Shown in pieces: positions 63,539-64,000 of a stretch of 64,000 bases of DNA. The DNA lies in NCBI RefSeq assembly GCF_013204855.1, contig NZ_JABMKZ010000037.1, forward strand, positions 1-64,000, given 5' to 3'. The number at the start of each line of letters is the position of its first letter. The first letter of the stretch is position 1. The notes beneath the pieces are model-generated. The model had not been told where the DNA came from, ran no database searches, and saw only the letters and a program-made list of their open reading frames with translations. Made by a program: the position numbers and the translations under genes. The stretch is from Paenibacillus alba (GTDB lineage: Bacteria > Bacillota > Bacilli > Paenibacillales > NBRC-103111).

Positions 63539-64000
63539 CTAGTTCGTCGCTTCCAAATGCTCTAAAGCCGCTTCAAATTCCTCTCGCGAGATCTGGAACA
63601 TCGCACAGCGCTTATAGAATTGTTTGCCATTGCAATAACCAATTCCTAGTGCACTTCCCACAATAAGCCGGCGAGACGCCGCCTCAGCATGTACAATCAA
63701 CCCTGCCGCCATAAGATCTTCCATCGTCAGCTGCGAGACCGCGCCTTCATATTCCGTCCGAAGGCTCTGAAGAGCCTGACGAATCGTCTCCGGCGAGGCA
63801 TTCTCAACGCCGATGTCGCCCTTGTACGCAGCTTGCTCCTGTGTGATGAAAGCATGCTTGCAGCCAGGCACCTTGGCTGCTACAATCTTCCGAATCCGTT
63901 CACCTGCATGATCCGGATCCGTAAATATAATAACGCCTCTGCGCTGCTGCGCAAGTGCGATTCGCTTCAATACGGCTTGTCCGATGGCGGAGCCGCCGGT
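63539..64000 (-). CDS. rnmV: Ribonuclease M5 (partial, 5' end beyond window)
   Basis: RNase M5 matures 5S rRNA. The visible part covers the second half of the TOPRIM domain (GVIIFTDPDHAGERIRKIV) and the C-terminal region to the stop. The frame is open to the right edge (TGGSAIGQAVLKRIALAQ), so the true start is outside the window. The apparent start near 63970 is an internal Leu codon. It keeps the rnmV-ksgA order. Confidence 0.93.
   Translation of the reverse strand, partial: TGGSAIGQAVLKRIALAQQRRGVIIFTDPDHAGERIRKIVAAKVPGCKHAFITQEQAAYKGDIGVENASPETIRQALQSLRTEYEGAVSQLTMEDLMAAGLIVHAEAASRRLIVGSALGIGYCNGKQFYKRCAMFQISREEFEAALEHLEATN

Overview
The window is ori-proximal chromosome of a spore-forming Bacillales bacterium, most likely Paenibacillus or a close relative. 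The evidence is the 5' end of a Paenibacillus-like 16S rRNA gene at the left edge, a B. subtilis-like gene order (mRNA order rnmV-ksgA-yabG-veg-sspF-ispE-purR-ridA-spoVG-glmU-ctc-spoVC-fin-mfd ... spoVT-yabM-mazG-hbs-rqcP-yabP-yabQ-divIC-yabR-spoIIE ... yabS-yabT-tilS-hpt-ftsH ... coaX-hslO-yacD-cysK-pabB-pabA-pabC-folP-folB-folK-yazB-dusB-greA-lysS-rrn), and many sporulation genes. Nearly every core gene is on the minus strand, so transcription runs right to left toward the rrn operon.

Region by region (plus coordinates): 1-450 is the start of an rrn operon with two promoters, a boxA-like leader and two twin hairpins. 452-8764 holds lysS, greA and the folate/pABA operon. 8879-18949 holds cysK, a membrane foldase, hslO, coaX, a nadABC set placed between coaX and ftsH, ftsH and hpt. 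19020-22087 holds tilS, the sporulation kinase yabT and yabS. 38155-48890 holds spoIIE, yabR, divIC, yabQ/yabP, a ytaF-like gene, rqcP, hbs, mazG, a MOP flippase and spoVT. 49138-64000 holds a PrsA lipoprotein, mfd, fin, spoVC, ctc, glmU, spoVG, ridA, purR, ispE, sspF, veg, yabG, ksgA and the 3' part of rnmV. The prs gene is missing from its usual place between glmU and ctc.

The most unusual part is about 22.2-37.8 kb, an accessory cell-surface module inserted between yabS and spoIIE, which are neighbours in B. subtilis. It encodes an LPVTG-anchored SpaA/collagen-binding-like adhesin (1134 aa), a class D-like sortase, a giant 1795-aa DUF11/SdrD-B protein ending in VPKTG next to a class B-like sortase, two secreted transglutaminase-fold proteins, an orphan SARP/BTAD response regulator and a CPBP membrane protease. 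Each transglutaminase gene is preceded by a c-di-GMP-I (GEMM) riboswitch aptamer. The LPVTG adhesin promoter carries two 17-bp palindromic operators. A shared GTTYAGAATT motif, with 11-bp direct repeats of the kind SARP regulators bind, lies upstream of the giant protein gene and in the regulator/CPBP intergenic region. I infer one c-di-GMP- and SARP-linked programme for building or remodelling the cell surface, perhaps a biofilm or spore-surface adhesin system.

Several core promoters can be read directly: perfect consensus sigma-A promoters (greA, veg), a 21-bp-spaced Spo0A-type promoter (spoIIE), a sigma-H promoter (spoVG), and a PurBox at purR. Start codons were often moved from the longest reading frame to the start best supported by a ribosome binding site. 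All functional names come from sequence motifs and gene order read by eye; no database search was run.
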